A stretch of DNA of 64,000 bases from Halorubrum sp. PV6 (GCF_003990725.2 NZ_CP030064.1:1116001-1180000); one strand, 5' to 3'. Counted from the stretch's first letter, positions 35,717 to 45,311 are shown. Translations and numbers: made by a program. The notes: generated by a model from the sequence alone, not told the origin.

Positions 35717-35730
35717 TCCCGGCCGGCGCA
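35717..35730 (+). repeat. 14-bp partial repeat of the tRNA-Gly 3' end
   Basis: TCCCGGCCGGCGCA, identical to the last 14 nt of the tRNA gene. A third, shorter att-like scar. Confidence 0.55.
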
Positions 35731-35781
35731 TTTCTCGAACAGCTCGTTAGGGGTCGATAGCGTCACCCATCATCCGAGGAA

Positions 35782-36552
35782 TCACAGACTCGCGCCGCCG
35801 TCGACCCACACCGTCTCGCCGGTGACGTATCCCGCGCCCTCGGAGGCGAGATAGAGGTACGCAGCGGGGAGGTCCTCGGGCGTCCCAGCGCGAGACGGGA
35901 GCCCGCCGGTGTCCGCGATTTCGCTCGCCTCCTCGGCCCAGCCCTCCCGAATTTCGGTGGCGATCGGTCCCGGCGCGACCGCGTTCACTCGGATCCCGTG
36001 CCCGTCGAGTTCGAGCGCCGCGCTGCGGGTGAGCATCTGGATGCCGCCCTTCGTCGTCGCGTAGTGCGAGTGGTCCCACTCCGCGCGCTCGGCCGTCGTC
36101 GACGACGTGTTCACGATCGCACCCTCGACGCCGCGGTCGATCATGTCTTTCGCGGCCAGTTGGGTGCCGAAGAACGCGCCCCTGAGGTTGACGCCGTGGA
36201 CGAACTCGAAGTCCTCGGGCGTGACGTCGAGGAACTCGCGACTGCGATGCACCCCCGCGTTGTTCACCATCACGTCGACCCCGCCGAACTCGCGGGCGGC
36301 CTCGATGGCCGTCTCGATCTGTGCCGGCTCGGAGACGTCGGTCTCGACGAAGGCGGCGGCCCCGCCGCGCTCCTCGATCGCCTCGTGGGTGGGCGTCTCG
36401 GCGCCGACGTCTTTCGGCGTCGCTCGCACGTCGGCGTTGATCACGGTCGCCCCGGCGTCGCCGAACCCGAGCGCGACCGCGCGACCGATCCCGCTCGACC
36501 CGCCCGTGACCACGACCGTCTCGTCGGCGAAGTCGGCGTCGATGGTTCCCAT
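35782..36552 (-). CDS. short-chain dehydrogenase/reductase
   Basis: A 256-residue SDR oxidoreductase of the FabG/glucose-dehydrogenase type. It has the cofactor motif TGGSSGIGRAVALGFG (~15-30), NNAGVH, the catalytic Ser of NTSSTTAE, the YATTKGG Tyr-Lys pair and the C-terminal YVTGETVWVDGG. It catalyses NAD(P)-dependent interconversion of an alcohol and a ketone; the substrate is unknown. Start at MGTIDADFADETVVV (36552) rather than six codons upstream. Likely a single-gene transcript. Confidence 0.92.
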   Translation of the reverse strand: MGTIDADFADETVVVTGGSSGIGRAVALGFGDAGATVINADVRATPKDVGAETPTHEAIEERGGAAAFVETDVSEPAQIETAIEAAREFGGVDVMVNNAGVHRSREFLDVTPEDFEFVHGVNLRGAFFGTQLAAKDMIDRGVEGAIVNTSSTTAERAEWDHSHYATTKGGIQMLTRSAALELDGHGIRVNAVAPGPIATEIREGWAEEASEIADTGGLPSRAGTPEDLPAAYLYLASEGAGYVTGETVWVDGGASL

Positions 36553-36645
36553 ACCGTCGCTCGGAGACACCGGATCAAAAAAGGCCGGTATCGAGGGGTC
36601 GCGACCGGTGCCTGAGCTCTCTCGAACGAACTCGGGACGGCGCGC

Positions 36646-37725
36646 TCAGTCGTCGTCGGCCGCGGGCGGCTCCGCGTCGGCTTCGGCGCTCGCATCGGAT
36701 CGCGGTCCGCCGGCGTGGCCCTCGTGAGCCACCGCGGTCGCCATGAGCTCCGGCGAGATGGCGGGCACCTCGTCGGCGGCGACCGGGCCGTCGCGTTCGA
36801 TCTCGTCGGCGGACCGCGGGAACTCTCGGAGCTCCTTGTGGATCGCGAGCCCCGCCTTCGCGCCCTGCCCCATCGCGACCGGCACCTGGTTGTGGCCGGG
36901 CGTGATGTCGCCGACCGCGAAGACGCCCGCCTGGCTGGTGCGGCCGTGGTCGTCGACGTCGATCTCGCCGCCGTCGGTCAGATCGCAGCCGAGCCCCTCC
37001 GCGAGCGCGGTGTTGTAGTCGGAGCCGTACATCGGGAAGCCGCCGCGGTACTCGCGGCGGGTGCCGTCTTCGAACTCCAGCGCTTCGAGCCAGCCGGAGT
37101 CGGGGTCGTTCTCGACGCCCGCGATATCCTCGGTGACGATATCGACCGGGTGGGCGTCGAGTTGGGCGGCGGTTTCTTCGCTCCACGTCGGCTCCGCGCC
37201 GCGAGTCAGGATGTCCACGTCGTCGGTCATGTTCAGCATGATCATCGCGACGTGGGCGGCGGCCTCGCCGTGGCCCATCACGTACACCGGCTCGTCGACG
37301 AACATGTAGGCGTCACAGTGGAGACAGTAGTGGAGCCCCTTGCCGGTCCGGGGCAGCGGCGGGTCCGGGCGCTCGTCGGAGAATCCCGTCGCAAGGACGA
37401 CGCGGTCGGCGACCAGTTCGGTGTCGCTCGTCGAGAGTCGGAAGCGGTCGTCCTCGGTGCGCTCGATGTCGGTGACGAACCCGCGCTCGAAGGTGCCGCC
37501 GTACGACTGGACCTGCTCGCGGCCGGTCGCGAGGAACTCGTTGCCGGACACCTCCTCGGTGACGCCGATCACGTTGTGGGTGTCGGCCATCATCGCCGCG
37601 CGCCCGCCGCCGCGATCGATGAGCACCGTTTCGTGGCCCAGTCGGGCCCCGTACAGGGCGGTCGTCAACCCGGCCGGTCCGCCGCCGACGACTGCGACCT
37701 CGTACTCGGTTTCGGACGAACTCAT
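36646..37725 (-). CDS. FAD-dependent thioredoxin-reductase-like oxidoreductase
   Basis: A 359-residue flavoprotein. The FAD motif VAVVGGGPAGLTTALYGARL (~8-27) and GVFAVGDITPGHNQ (~285) frame an NAD(P)-binding middle domain (VYVMGHGEAAAHVA). The pair of cysteines in HYCLHCDAY corresponds to the CxxC of thioredoxin reductase (here C-L-H-C), so disulfide chemistry is possible. An acidic Ala/Glu/Asp tail follows. Start at MSSSETEYEV (37725), supported by a minus-strand TTCATTTAAA at 37751-37760. Confidence 0.9.
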   Translation of the reverse strand: MSSSETEYEVAVVGGGPAGLTTALYGARLGHETVLIDRGGGRAAMMADTHNVIGVTEEVSGNEFLATGREQVQSYGGTFERGFVTDIERTEDDRFRLSTSDTELVADRVVLATGFSDERPDPPLPRTGKGLHYCLHCDAYMFVDEPVYVMGHGEAAAHVAMIMLNMTDDVDILTRGAEPTWSEETAAQLDAHPVDIVTEDIAGVENDPDSGWLEALEFEDGTRREYRGGFPMYGSDYNTALAEGLGCDLTDGGEIDVDDHGRTSQAGVFAVGDITPGHNQVPVAMGQGAKAGLAIHKELREFPRSADEIERDGPVAADEVPAISPELMATAVAHEGHAGGPRSDASAEADAEPPAADDD

Positions 37726-37750
37726 TACACACGGATACGCGTCGCTGCGG

Positions 37751-37760
37751 TTTAAATGAA
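37751..37760 (-). promoter_or_regulatory. TATA-like box of the flavoprotein gene
   Basis: Minus strand TTCATTTAAA 26-35 nt before the start at 37725. Confidence 0.55.
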
Positions 37761-37930
37761 GTCGTGCTGTGCGCGCGGCGCGACCATCCCGTGGGCGGTG
37801 TAGGATCGAGCCGCGAGTCCCGTGCCGACGTAAAATATCGTTGCCTCGTTTCGAGCGCTCGGCGGGAGACGCGTCGGTCTCGTCGAGCGCAGGAGCGGCA
37901 AGAAGTTTATTACGAATAAACCCGTCCGGT

Positions 37931-38254
37931 GTGGCAGTGTTCTCGCGACTCGCCGCCGCCGTCGGGTTCCTCGTCGTCGGCGCCACCGCCGACATCGCCT
38001 CGACGTACGTCGCCATCTCTGGCGGCCAGTACGTCGAGGGGTCCCCGGTCGGCGCGGCGTTCATCGCGGCGTTCGGCCTCGTGCCCGGCATGGTACTCAC
38101 CAAGGCCGCGGGGATGGTCCTCATCGGCGTTCCGGTCGCGGTCGCGGGCGGGACGCGCCGCCTCGTCGCGACGCTGATGTGTGCCGGCGTCGGGGTCCTG
38201 TCTCTCGCGACCGCAGCGCGGAACGTCCTCCTCGTCGTCGGCGTCTGGCCGTGA
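37931..38254 (+). CDS. small DUF5658-like membrane protein
   Basis: A 107-residue protein with three or four hydrophobic helices (VFSRLAAAVGFLVVGATADI, GAAFIAAFGLVPGMVL, AAGMVLIGVPVAVAGG, LMCAGVGVLSLATAA). The TADIASTYVAI...EGSP region after helix 1 resembles DUF5658 membrane proteins. Start is the GTG at 37931; a TATA-like TTTATTACGAATAAA at about 37906-37920 sits upstream. Function unknown. Confidence 0.68.
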   Translation: MAVFSRLAAAVGFLVVGATADIASTYVAISGGQYVEGSPVGAAFIAAFGLVPGMVLTKAAGMVLIGVPVAVAGGTRRLVATLMCAGVGVLSLATAARNVLLVVGVWP

Positions 38255-38290
38255 AATAACATCCGTCCGCGGGCGCGACCCGACGCACCG

Positions 38291-38962
38291 TCACTCGCCT
38301 TTATAAAGCCTCGCGGCCGTTCGCTCCGGGAGCCCGGCGTCGGCGACCGCCTCGCTCACGCGGTCGACGTCGTACGCGACTCGGCGGAGGTCGACCTCGT
38401 CGCGTTGGGTGTCGAGGACGGCGTACCCCGCGTCCGGATCGCCGTCGCGCGGCTGGCCGACGCTCCCCGGATTGACGACGACGCCGCCGGCGACCGCGCG
38501 CGTCCCCTGGACGTGGGTGTGCCCGAGGACGATTCCGTCGTACTCGCCCATGTGTCGGTCCAGGTTCGGGAACTCCTCCGGGTAGACGTAGGCGTCCTCG
38601 CGCTCGGCCGCCGGGTGGGAGTGGACGAGGAGGTACCGCCCGCCGGCGAACGTCTCGGCGCGGGGGAGCCCGTCGAGCCACGCGCGCTGGTCGGCCGACA
38701 GCGACGCCTTCGCGTGTTCGAGGCCGGCCTCGGCCATGCGGTTCGCCCGGTACCTCTCGGGCGTTTCGACGGTCCGGTCGTGGTTGCCCCGCACGGTCGC
38801 CACGGCGGCGTCGCGCACGCGTTCGACGCACTCGGCCGGCCAGGGATTGTACCCGATCACGTCGCCGGCACAGACGATCCGGTCGACCGCCGGCATGTCG
38901 TCGAGGACGGCTTCGAGCGCGGGCAGGTTCGCGTGCACGTCCGAAATGAGTCCCACCTTCAT
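38291..38962 (-). CDS. metallophosphoesterase (YfcE/MJ0936 type)
   Basis: A 223-residue calcineurin-like phosphodiesterase. The metal-binding motifs are intact: ISDVHANLPAL (DxH), CAGDVIGYNPWP (GD), RGNHDRTV (GNHD), VHSHPA and LGHTHVQ (GHxH). Such enzymes hydrolyse phosphodiesters with a two-metal centre in the cytoplasm; the natural substrate is unknown. It ends 37 bp from the convergent membrane-protein gene. Confidence 0.93.
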   Translation of the reverse strand: MKVGLISDVHANLPALEAVLDDMPAVDRIVCAGDVIGYNPWPAECVERVRDAAVATVRGNHDRTVETPERYRANRMAEAGLEHAKASLSADQRAWLDGLPRAETFAGGRYLLVHSHPAAEREDAYVYPEEFPNLDRHMGEYDGIVLGHTHVQGTRAVAGGVVVNPGSVGQPRDGDPDAGYAVLDTQRDEVDLRRVAYDVDRVSEAVADAGLPERTAARLYKGE

Positions 38963-39122
38963 CGAGTCGGGATACGGGACCGACGCCCGAATAGGTTCGG
39001 CCGAGACGGGGTTCGGGAGGATGGTAAGTTCGGGGGCGTCGGTGCTGTCGACGATGTCTCAGCAGCCGCCCGTGGGTCGGCAGCGATCGCCTCCAAAGCG
39101 CAGCCAGCACGGCAGCCGCACC

Positions 39123-39788
39123 TCACGCCACCTTCGTCGACACCGCGATTCCGGAGCCGACCGGGAGGATCGCCGTCTCGACCGCGTCGTCGGAGCGCAC
39201 GGTGCCGACGTACTCCCCGATCCCCCGCGTTTCGCCGTCGACCTCGGGGTCCGGGAGGGGCGCGCCGTCCTCGAAGTGCGCGACGAGGTCGCCGAAGTCG
39301 ATCGGTCCCCGCGTAACGTTGTCGGCGACGATCACGCCGCCGGTCCGGACCTTCGGGAGGACCGCGCGGTAGGCGTCGACGTAGCGGCCCTTCTGGTGGT
39401 CGATGAGCGCGATGTCGAAGGGGCCGTCGTAGCGCTCGACCGTCTCCATCGCGTCGCCCACCTCGAAGGTGACGCTGTCGGCGTAGCCGCCGTCGGCCGC
39501 GAACCGGACGCCGCGCTGGGCCTCCGACTCGTCGAACTCCGTGCAGATCACCGACTCGGCCCCGCCGCGCAGGAACCACGTCGCGGAGTAGCCGAAGCCG
39601 GACCCGAACTCGAAGACGCTGCGGGCGTCGGTGAGCCGAGCGAGCAGCCGGAGCACCGCCCCCGCTTCGGGGCCGATGATGGGGAACCCCCACTCGTCGG
39701 CGAGTTCGGCCATCTCCGCCTGCGTCGCGGTGTGTTCCGGCGCCGTCGCGGCGAGGAAGCGCTCGGCCGGGTCGGAGAGAACGTCCAT
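39123..39788 (-). CDS. O-methyltransferase (COMT/YrrM type)
   Basis: A 221-residue class I SAM methyltransferase of the caffeoyl-CoA O-methyltransferase family. It has [13 protein letters not shown], then the SAM motif [19 protein letters not shown] (~55-73), an acidic strand end CTEFDE, a metal/substrate-side IDHQKGRY and [13 protein letters not shown]. It probably methylates a catechol- or hydroxyl-bearing metabolite. Start at [11 protein letters not shown] (39788), supported by a minus-strand GGTTTCAAGT at 39811-39820. Confidence 0.9.
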   Translation of the reverse strand: MDVLSDPAERFLAATAPEHTATQAEMAELADEWGFPIIGPEAGAVLRLLARLTDARSVFEFGSGFGYSATWFLRGGAESVICTEFDESEAQRGVRFAADGGYADSVTFEVGDAMETVERYDGPFDIALIDHQKGRYVDAYRAVLPKVRTGGVIVADNVTRGPIDFGDLVAHFEDGAPLPDPEVDGETRGIGEYVGTVRSDDAVETAILPVGSGIAVSTKVA

Positions 39789-39946
39789 GTCCGCGATTGG
39801 ACCGCACGACACTTGAAACCGGTCGCTGGCGGCCGGGACGTGTCCGCCGGTGTGCGGACGCACCGCGGGGTGAGCGTCCGTCGGCGACTGGGCAATGTCA
39901 CCACGACCGCCAACTGTTAAGTCCCGCTCGGGCGACCGATCTGATA

Positions 39947-41623
39947 ATGTACGATCCTGAGGAACTGGACGCGATCAGAGACGCCAAGGAGTCGTGGGAG
40001 TCGGGGACCTACGGCGAGACCGTCGATCGCTTCGGCGAGCGCAAGGAGTCGTTCACCACCGACACGGGCGGCCAGGAGGTCGATCCGCTGTACACCCCCT
40101 CCGACGTCGCCGACCACGACTACCGCGAGGACCTGGGGAATCCGGGCGAGGAGCCGTACACGCGCGGCGTCTACTCGACGATGCACCGCGGCCGGCTCTG
40201 GACGATGCGACAGTACGCCGGCATGGGGACCGCCGCGGAGACGAACGAGCGGTTCAACTACCTCATCGATCAGGGCTCGTCCGGGCTCTCGATGGCGTTC
40301 GACCTCCCGACGCAGATGGGGTACGACTCCGACGCCGCGATGGCCGAGGGCGAGGTGGGGCGCTCCGGCGTCGCCATCGACACCTTAGACGACTTCGAGA
40401 CCGTCTTCGAGGGAATTCCGCTCGACGAGGTCTCCACGTCGATGACGATCAACGCCCCCGCCGCCGTCCTGCTCGCGATGTACGTCGCAATGGGCGACGA
40501 GCAGGGCGTCCCCCGCGAACAGCTCCGCGGGACCATCCAAAACGACATCATGAAAGAGTACATCGCGCGGAACCTCTACATCTATCCGCCGGAGTCCTCG
40601 ATGCGACTCATCACCGACATCTTCGAGTTCTGTGCCGCCGAGACCCCCAGTTTCAACACCATCTCCATCTCGGGGTACCACATCCGCGAGGCGGGGTCGA
40701 CCGCGGCCCAGGAGATCGCCTTCACCCTCGGCAACGGGATCGAGTACGTGCAGGCCGCGATCGACGCCGGCCTCGACGTCGACGAGTTCGCCCCGCAGCT
40801 CTCCTTTTTCTTCAACGCGCACAACAACATCTTCGAGGAGGCCGCGAAGTTCCGCGCCGCCCGGCGGATGTGGGCGCAGATCATGGAAGAGCGGTTCGAC
40901 GCGCAGAACCCGAAGTCGAAACAGCTCAAGTTCCACACCCAGACCGGCGGCTCCACGCTCACCGCCCAGCAGATCGAGAACAACGTCGTTCGCGTGTCGT
41001 ATCAGGCGCTCGCGGCGGTCCTCGGCGGGACCCAGAGCCTCCACACGAACGGGAAAGACGAGGCGCTCGCGCTCCCGACGGAACAGTCCGTTCGCACCGC
41101 GCTCCGCACCCAGCAGATCCTCGCGCACGAGTCGGGCGCGGCCGACACGATCGACCCGCTCGCCGGCTCCTACTACGTCGAGAACCTGACCGACGGGATC
41201 GAGGAGGACGCCTTCGAGATCATCGAGGAGGTCGACCGCCGGGGCGGGATGCTAGAGGCCGTCAAGAGCCAGTGGGTCCAACGGCAGATCCAAGACGTCG
41301 CCTTCGAGCGCCAGCGCGAGATCGAGGATGGCGACCGGGTCATCGTCGGCGTCAACGAGTTTGAGGTCGACGAGGAGCCGGAGATGGACCTCGAAGAGGT
41401 CGACCCGGAACAGGAGCAGAACCAGCGCGAGCGGCTGGAAGGGGTCAAAGCCGACCGCGACGGCGACGCGGTCGACGACGCGCTCGCCTCGCTCCGCGAG
41501 GCCGCGCAGGGCTCGGCGAACGTGATGCCGCACATCGTCGACGCCGTGAAGGCGTACGCGACCGTCCAAGAGATATCCGACGTGCTCCGCGAGGAGTTCG
41601 GCGAGTACAAGCCCGGCCGGTGA
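39947..41623 (+). CDS. mcmA1: methylmalonyl-CoA mutase large (catalytic) subunit
   Basis: A 558-residue acyl-CoA mutase TIM-barrel subunit. It interconverts succinyl-CoA and (R)-methylmalonyl-CoA in propionate/odd-chain or methylaspartate-linked metabolism. Diagnostic are [50 protein letters not shown] and [14 protein letters not shown]. The C-terminal cobalamin-binding domain (DxHxxG) is absent, as expected for archaea where it is a separate gene; that small subunit is not in this window. GTTAAG near 39916 is the TATA-like element for a leaderless start. The epimerase for the same pathway is 1 kb downstream. Confidence 0.95.
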   Translation: MYDPEELDAIRDAKESWESGTYGETVDRFGERKESFTTDTGGQEVDPLYTPSDVADHDYREDLGNPGEEPYTRGVYSTMHRGRLWTMRQYAGMGTAAETNERFNYLIDQGSSGLSMAFDLPTQMGYDSDAAMAEGEVGRSGVAIDTLDDFETVFEGIPLDEVSTSMTINAPAAVLLAMYVAMGDEQGVPREQLRGTIQNDIMKEYIARNLYIYPPESSMRLITDIFEFCAAETPSFNTISISGYHIREAGSTAAQEIAFTLGNGIEYVQAAIDAGLDVDEFAPQLSFFFNAHNNIFEEAAKFRAARRMWAQIMEERFDAQNPKSKQLKFHTQTGGSTLTAQQIENNVVRVSYQALAAVLGGTQSLHTNGKDEALALPTEQSVRTALRTQQILAHESGAADTIDPLAGSYYVENLTDGIEEDAFEIIEEVDRRGGMLEAVKSQWVQRQIQDVAFERQREIEDGDRVIVGVNEFEVDEEPEMDLEEVDPEQEQNQRERLEGVKADRDGDAVDDALASLREAAQGSANVMPHIVDAVKAYATVQEISDVLREEFGEYKPGR

Positions 41624-41695
41624 GCCGCCTCGGGGCCGAACCCCGAACGCTCGGCCCGCTCAGACCGTAGACGGTCGGCGCGTCGCGAAGCGCGC

Positions 41696-42532
41696 TCAGT
41701 TCGCGCCGCGGACGACGTGCCCGTATTTTAAGAGGGCGACGAACACCGCGCCGCCGAAGGCGTTGCCGACCGTTGCCAACGCGAGGAACCCGACGTAATC
41801 GACCATCGTGATCGCGTCCGAGACGACCAGCCCGAACAGCACCTCGACGTTGCCCGCGATGGAGTGCGGGAGGTGTAAGAGCCCGATCGTTCCGGTGACG
41901 ATCAACACGAGCAGGATGCGGGCGGTCGTGTCGCGGGCCGCCGTCACGAGCCACGCCAACAGCCCCATCAGCCAGCCGGCGAAGACGCCGCCGACGAACA
42001 GCCACGCGAGGTCGTGATCGACGAGTTTCAGCGCGATCGTCTCGAACGACTGCGGGTCCACGACGCCGAGTTCCGGCATCAGCAGGGTCACGAGCAGCGT
42101 GAACAACACGCCGCCGACGATGTTCCCGACGTACACCAGTCCCCAGAGCCGGGCGAGCTGGCGGGCCGAGGCCTGCCTGTCGAGGACCGGGATCACCGCG
42201 AGCGTCGTGTGTTCGGTGAAAAGCTCCGAGCGCCCGAGAATGACGAACATGAAGCCGATAGAGTAGACGCTGGCGAGCAGCAGTTCGGTCGTGAGATCGC
42301 CGAACGTCCCCGGCGAGAGCGTCAACACGACCGCCATCATCAGCGGTCCGAATCCGATGTCGAGGCCCGCGGACAGCCCCGAGAGCAGCAGTCCGGACCG
42401 CTCGCGGTTCATCTCGTGGAGCCCGCTCTCGAGCAGCGAACCGAGGATGTTCCGCGACGACATCTGCTCTGTCGCGTCGGATTGTGAGTCGCTCACTGGT
42501 CTGTGTCTGTCCGGACCTTCGTCGGCAGCCAC
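41696..42532 (-). CDS. formate/nitrite transporter (FNT) family channel
   Basis: A 278-residue protein with six TM helices forming a pentameric anion channel. Conserved segments include SGLLLSGLSAGLDIGFGPLM, GRSELFTEHTTLAVIPV and a WGLVYVGNIVGG helix. FNT members move formate, nitrite, lactate or hydrosulfide. It sits on the opposite strand between mutase and epimerase. The ATG at 42532 is used; a minus-strand TATCCAAAG near 42545 would place transcription start inside this N-terminus, so a GTG at 42496 is an alternative start. Confidence 0.9.
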   Translation of the reverse strand: MAADEGPDRHRPVSDSQSDATEQMSSRNILGSLLESGLHEMNRERSGLLLSGLSAGLDIGFGPLMMAVVLTLSPGTFGDLTTELLLASVYSIGFMFVILGRSELFTEHTTLAVIPVLDRQASARQLARLWGLVYVGNIVGGVLFTLLVTLLMPELGVVDPQSFETIALKLVDHDLAWLFVGGVFAGWLMGLLAWLVTAARDTTARILLVLIVTGTIGLLHLPHSIAGNVEVLFGLVVSDAITMVDYVGFLALATVGNAFGGAVFVALLKYGHVVRGAN

Positions 42533-42580
42533 CCAAACCTTTGGATACCGGCGGGGCCCGCGCCGTCGCCCGCTCGGTTG

Positions 42581-42590
42581 TTATAAGTCA
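42581..42590 (+). promoter_or_regulatory. TATA-like box of the epimerase gene
   Basis: TTATAAGTCA 22-31 nt before the ATG at 42612; leaderless spacing. Confidence 0.6.
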
Positions 42591-42611
42591 CCGGCCGCGG
42601 AACCGACAGCC

Positions 42612-42998
42612 ATGCGTTTCGACCACGTCGGCGTCGCGACCCGCGACGCCGCCGGCCTGACGGAGCTGTTCGACGGCCTGCTCGACGCGCCCGTCGCCCA
42701 CGAGGAGACGTTCGACGGGATGTCGGTGGTCTTCCTCGAACTCGACGACGGCGGCTACTTCGAACTGTTAGAGCCGACGGAGGGCGGCGCCATCGCCGAC
42801 TACCTCGACCGCGAGGGGCCGGGGATCCACCACGTCGCGCTCGCGACCGACGACATCGCCGGCGCGTTAGACCGGGCCCGTGACCGCGGTATCGACCTCG
42901 TCGACGAGACGCCTCGCCCCGGCGCGTGGGGCCACGAGGTGGCGTTCCTCCACCCGCGCTCGACCGGCGGGATCCTCGTCGAGTTCGTCGAGCACTGA
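42612..42998 (+). CDS. mce: methylmalonyl-CoA epimerase
   Basis: A 128-residue VOC-fold metalloenzyme that epimerises (S)- and (R)-methylmalonyl-CoA. The metal ligands are in FDHVGVATRD (His5), the mid-protein GPGIHHVALATDD His and the C-terminal GILVEFVE Glu; YFELLEPT is also typical. Length is normal. Its pathway partner is the mutase at 39947. Confidence 0.93.
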   Translation: MRFDHVGVATRDAAGLTELFDGLLDAPVAHEETFDGMSVVFLELDDGGYFELLEPTEGGAIADYLDREGPGIHHVALATDDIAGALDRARDRGIDLVDETPRPGAWGHEVAFLHPRSTGGILVEFVEH

Positions 42999-43060
42999 TC
43001 GGGTCGATCCCCGGACCGCGCCGGCGACCGATTTAACCGCCGGCGGACCGACCCTCGCCC

Positions 43061-43750
43061 GTGTTCCGTGACCTCTCGCGCCCTATCGAAACGGGGATGC
43101 CGACGTACCCCGGCGACCCCGCGGTGACGCTCGCGCCCGACGCCACCCACGAGTCGGACGGGTACGCGACGAGCGAACTGCGGGCCGGCACCCACGCCGG
43201 AACGCACGTCGACGCGCCCCGCCACACCCTCCCCGAGGGCGAGACGGTCGACGCGGCCGACCCCGGACGCTACGTCTTCGACGCGATGCTGGTCGACTGC
43301 CGCCCGCTGGACCCGCGAGAGCCGATCGAGCCGGCGGCGCTCCCCGAACCTACCCGGTTCGACGCCGAGGACGCCGGCGAGGACGCGCCCGACCTCCTCG
43401 TGCTCCGAACCGGGTGGGCGGCCCGCTGGGGGACCGACCGCTACCGCGACCACCCGTACCTGAGCGCGGGCGCCGCGGCCCGCTGCCGCGAGCTGGGCGC
43501 CGGCGTCGGCCTCGACACGTTCGGACCCGACCCGACGCCGTCCGCGTCGGACGCTGGCGGCGACGAGCCCGCCGGCACGCCCGCTCACGACGCCCTGTTA
43601 AGCGACTCGCTGCCGATCGTCGAGAACCTGTGTGAACTCGACGGACTGCCCGAGCGGTTCCGGCTCTACGCGTTCCCGCTTCGGCTCCGCGACGGTGACG
43701 GGTCGCCGGTGCGAGCGGTCGCCGAGTGGCGCGCCGACGCCCCCGAGTAG
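43061..43750 (+). CDS. cyclase-family hydrolase (kynurenine-formamidase-like)
   Basis: A 229-residue metal-dependent hydrolase of the cyclase family. The signature [18 protein letters not shown] (HxGTHxDxP plus H) supplies the metal and catalytic residues, preceded by [10 protein letters not shown]. Family members hydrolyse formylkynurenine, isatin or arylformamides; the substrate is uncertain. Start is the GTG at 43061 ([12 protein letters not shown]), the normal N-terminus. A TATA-like GATTTAAC at about 43030 lies upstream. Confidence 0.9.
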   Translation: MFRDLSRPIETGMPTYPGDPAVTLAPDATHESDGYATSELRAGTHAGTHVDAPRHTLPEGETVDAADPGRYVFDAMLVDCRPLDPREPIEPAALPEPTRFDAEDAGEDAPDLLVLRTGWAARWGTDRYRDHPYLSAGAAARCRELGAGVGLDTFGPDPTPSASDAGGDEPAGTPAHDALLSDSLPIVENLCELDGLPERFRLYAFPLRLRDGDGSPVRAVAEWRADAPE

Positions 43751-43827
43751 CCGGCGACTGCCGACCGGGACACAGACCAAACCCGTTTTATGCGTCGGCG
43801 ACGAACCGCGACTCAAGGTCGATATCC

Positions 43828-44109
43828 ATGGAAATGCCACGTCGTTTCAACACGTACTGTCCCAACTGTGACTCCCACCAGGAGCACGAAGTGGAGAAGG
43901 TTCGATCGGGCCGGGCGACCGGAATGAAACGCGACGCGCGGCAGCGACGCCGCGCCCTCGCGACCATCGGCAACGCCGGCGGGTACTCGAAGGTGCCCGG
44001 TGGCGACAAGCCGACGAAGAAGACCCACCTGAAGTACCGCTGCGGCGACTGCGGCAAGGCCCACATGCGCGAGGGCTGGCGCGCCGGCCGGCTCACGTTC
44101 CAGGAGTAA
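43828..44109 (+). CDS. rpl44e: 50S ribosomal protein L44e
   Basis: A 93-residue large-subunit protein near the E site with a C4 zinc finger (YCPNCDSH and YRCGDCGK). The sequence [12 protein letters not shown] and [13 protein letters not shown] are highly conserved. Start at 43828 (MEMPRRF) matches other haloarchaeal L44e proteins, which carry two residues before MPRRF. It heads a translation cluster with S27e 2 bp downstream. GTTTTATGC around 43786 is the TATA-like element. Confidence 0.97.
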   Translation: MEMPRRFNTYCPNCDSHQEHEVEKVRSGRATGMKRDARQRRRALATIGNAGGYSKVPGGDKPTKKTHLKYRCGDCGKAHMREGWRAGRLTFQE

Positions 44110-44111
44110 AC

Positions 44112-44285
44112 ATGGCGGGAAGCTTCCACACCGTCGCCTGCGGCGACTGCGAGAACGAACAGATCGTCTTCGGCAAAGCCTCCTCCGTGGTCTCGTGTGC
44201 GGTCTGCGGCACGACGCTCGCGACCCCGACCGGCGGGGAGGCCGAGCTCCACGGCGAGATCGTCGACACCGTTGAGGCACGGTAA
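44112..44285 (+). CDS. rps27e: 30S ribosomal protein S27e
   Basis: A 57-residue zinc-ribbon ribosomal protein (MAGSFHTVACGDCENEQIV). Zn ligands are two CxxC pairs, C-G-D-C and C-A-V-C. It begins 2 nt after the L44e stop, and aIF2-alpha follows by 18 nt, a conserved archaeal order. Confidence 0.97.
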   Translation: MAGSFHTVACGDCENEQIVFGKASSVVSCAVCGTTLATPTGGEAELHGEIVDTVEAR

Positions 44286-44303
44286 CCGCCTCACAAACCC
44301 CGT

Positions 44304-45104
44304 ATGAAGTACAGCGGCTGGCCCGAACCCGGCGAACTGGTTGTCGGCGACGTCGACGAGATCGCCGACTTCGGCGTGTTCGTCGACCTCGACGAGTACG
44401 AGGAGAAACGCGGTCTCTGTCACATCAGCGAGGTCGCCTCCGGCTGGATCAAGAACGTCCGCGACCACGTCCGTGAGGGACAGACGGTCGTCGCGAAGGT
44501 GCTCGACGTCGACGAGTCGTCGAACCAGATCGATCTCTCGATCAAAGACGTCAACGAACACCAGCGCAAAGACAAGATCCAGGCCTGGAAGAACTCGCAG
44601 AAGGCCGACAACTGGATGCTGATCGCGCTCGGTGAGGACGTCGACGACGACCGCTACACCGCGGTCGCCAACGCGCTGCTCGCCGAGTACGAGTCCCTCT
44701 ACGACGCCTTCGAGGCGGCCGCGATCAGCGGCGAGGAGGCGCTCGACGACATCGACATCGACGACGAGGCGCTCGACGCCGTCGTCGAGGCCGCCCGCGA
44801 CAACGTCTCCGTCCCGTACGTCGACGTGACCGGCTACGTCGACTTAGAGTCCCCGGCCCCCGACGGCGTCGACGACGTGCGCGAGGCGCTCTCCGCGGCC
44901 GAGGGCAACGGCGAGGTCCCGGACGGCGTCGACCTCGAAGTCGGCTACGTCGGCTCGCCCGAGTACCGGATCAAGGTCCGCGCGCCCGACTACAAGACGG
45001 CCGAGGACCAGCTCGAGGCCGCAGCCGAACGCGCTCGCGAGGCCATCGAGGCCACGGGCGGCACCGGCGCGTTCCACCGCGAACGGCACGAAGACGACGA
45101 GTAA
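44304..45104 (+). CDS. translation initiation factor aIF2 subunit alpha
   Basis: A 266-residue subunit of the heterotrimer that brings initiator tRNA to the ribosome. The N-terminal S1/OB domain is at ~8-80 ([36 protein letters not shown]), then a helical domain, then the C-terminal alpha-beta domain that contacts the gamma subunit ([19 protein letters not shown]). Full length; cotranscribed with the ribosomal protein genes and nop10. Confidence 0.97.
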   Translation: MKYSGWPEPGELVVGDVDEIADFGVFVDLDEYEEKRGLCHISEVASGWIKNVRDHVREGQTVVAKVLDVDESSNQIDLSIKDVNEHQRKDKIQAWKNSQKADNWMLIALGEDVDDDRYTAVANALLAEYESLYDAFEAAAISGEEALDDIDIDDEALDAVVEAARDNVSVPYVDVTGYVDLESPAPDGVDDVREALSAAEGNGEVPDGVDLEVGYVGSPEYRIKVRAPDYKTAEDQLEAAAERAREAIEATGGTGAFHRERHEDDE

Positions 45105-45131
45105 CCGACGCGAACGCCCGCCCTTTTACCT

Positions 45132-45311
45132 GTGAAATCCGACATCCGCGTCTGCGCGAACTGGGAGACGACCCACGACCGACCGGTGTACGCGCTCGGC
45201 GACCGCTGTCCGGAGTGCGACGGGCCGACGGCGAACAGCGCGCCGGCACCGTTCAGTCCTGAGGACCCCTACGGGGAGTACCGACGCCGGGCGCGTCGTC
45301 GAGAGTCGTAA
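45132..45311 (+). CDS. nop10: H/ACA RNP protein Nop10
   Basis: A 59-residue component of the pseudouridylation RNP with Cbf5, Gar1 and L7Ae. The short protein has a half zinc ribbon (C9 and the RCPEC pair) and a basic C-terminal helix (EDPYGEYRRRARRR). GTG start at 45132 (VKSDIRVC). It follows aIF2-alpha by 27 nt, the conserved archaeal arrangement. Confidence 0.95.
   Translation: MKSDIRVCANWETTHDRPVYALGDRCPECDGPTANSAPAPFSPEDPYGEYRRRARRRES

Larger units (their letters stand above)
35432..35781. other. 350-bp non-coding region of tRNA 3'-end scars
   Basis: No gene is seen. The region holds three tRNA-end-like elements: an AGGGGTTTGAACCCT T-arm-like dyad (35496-35510), a 22-bp exact copy of the tRNA-Gly 3' end (35587-35608) and a 14-bp copy (35717-35730). 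They are separated by short GC-rich filler full of CGCTTCGCTCAG-like words. It looks like remnants of successive integration and excision at the tRNA. Confidence 0.7.

Noticed and set aside
35432-35781. CRISPR-like array because of short repeated words after tRNA-Gly
   Set aside because: The repeats are tRNA ends of unequal length with irregular spacing; there are no uniform spacers and no cas genes.
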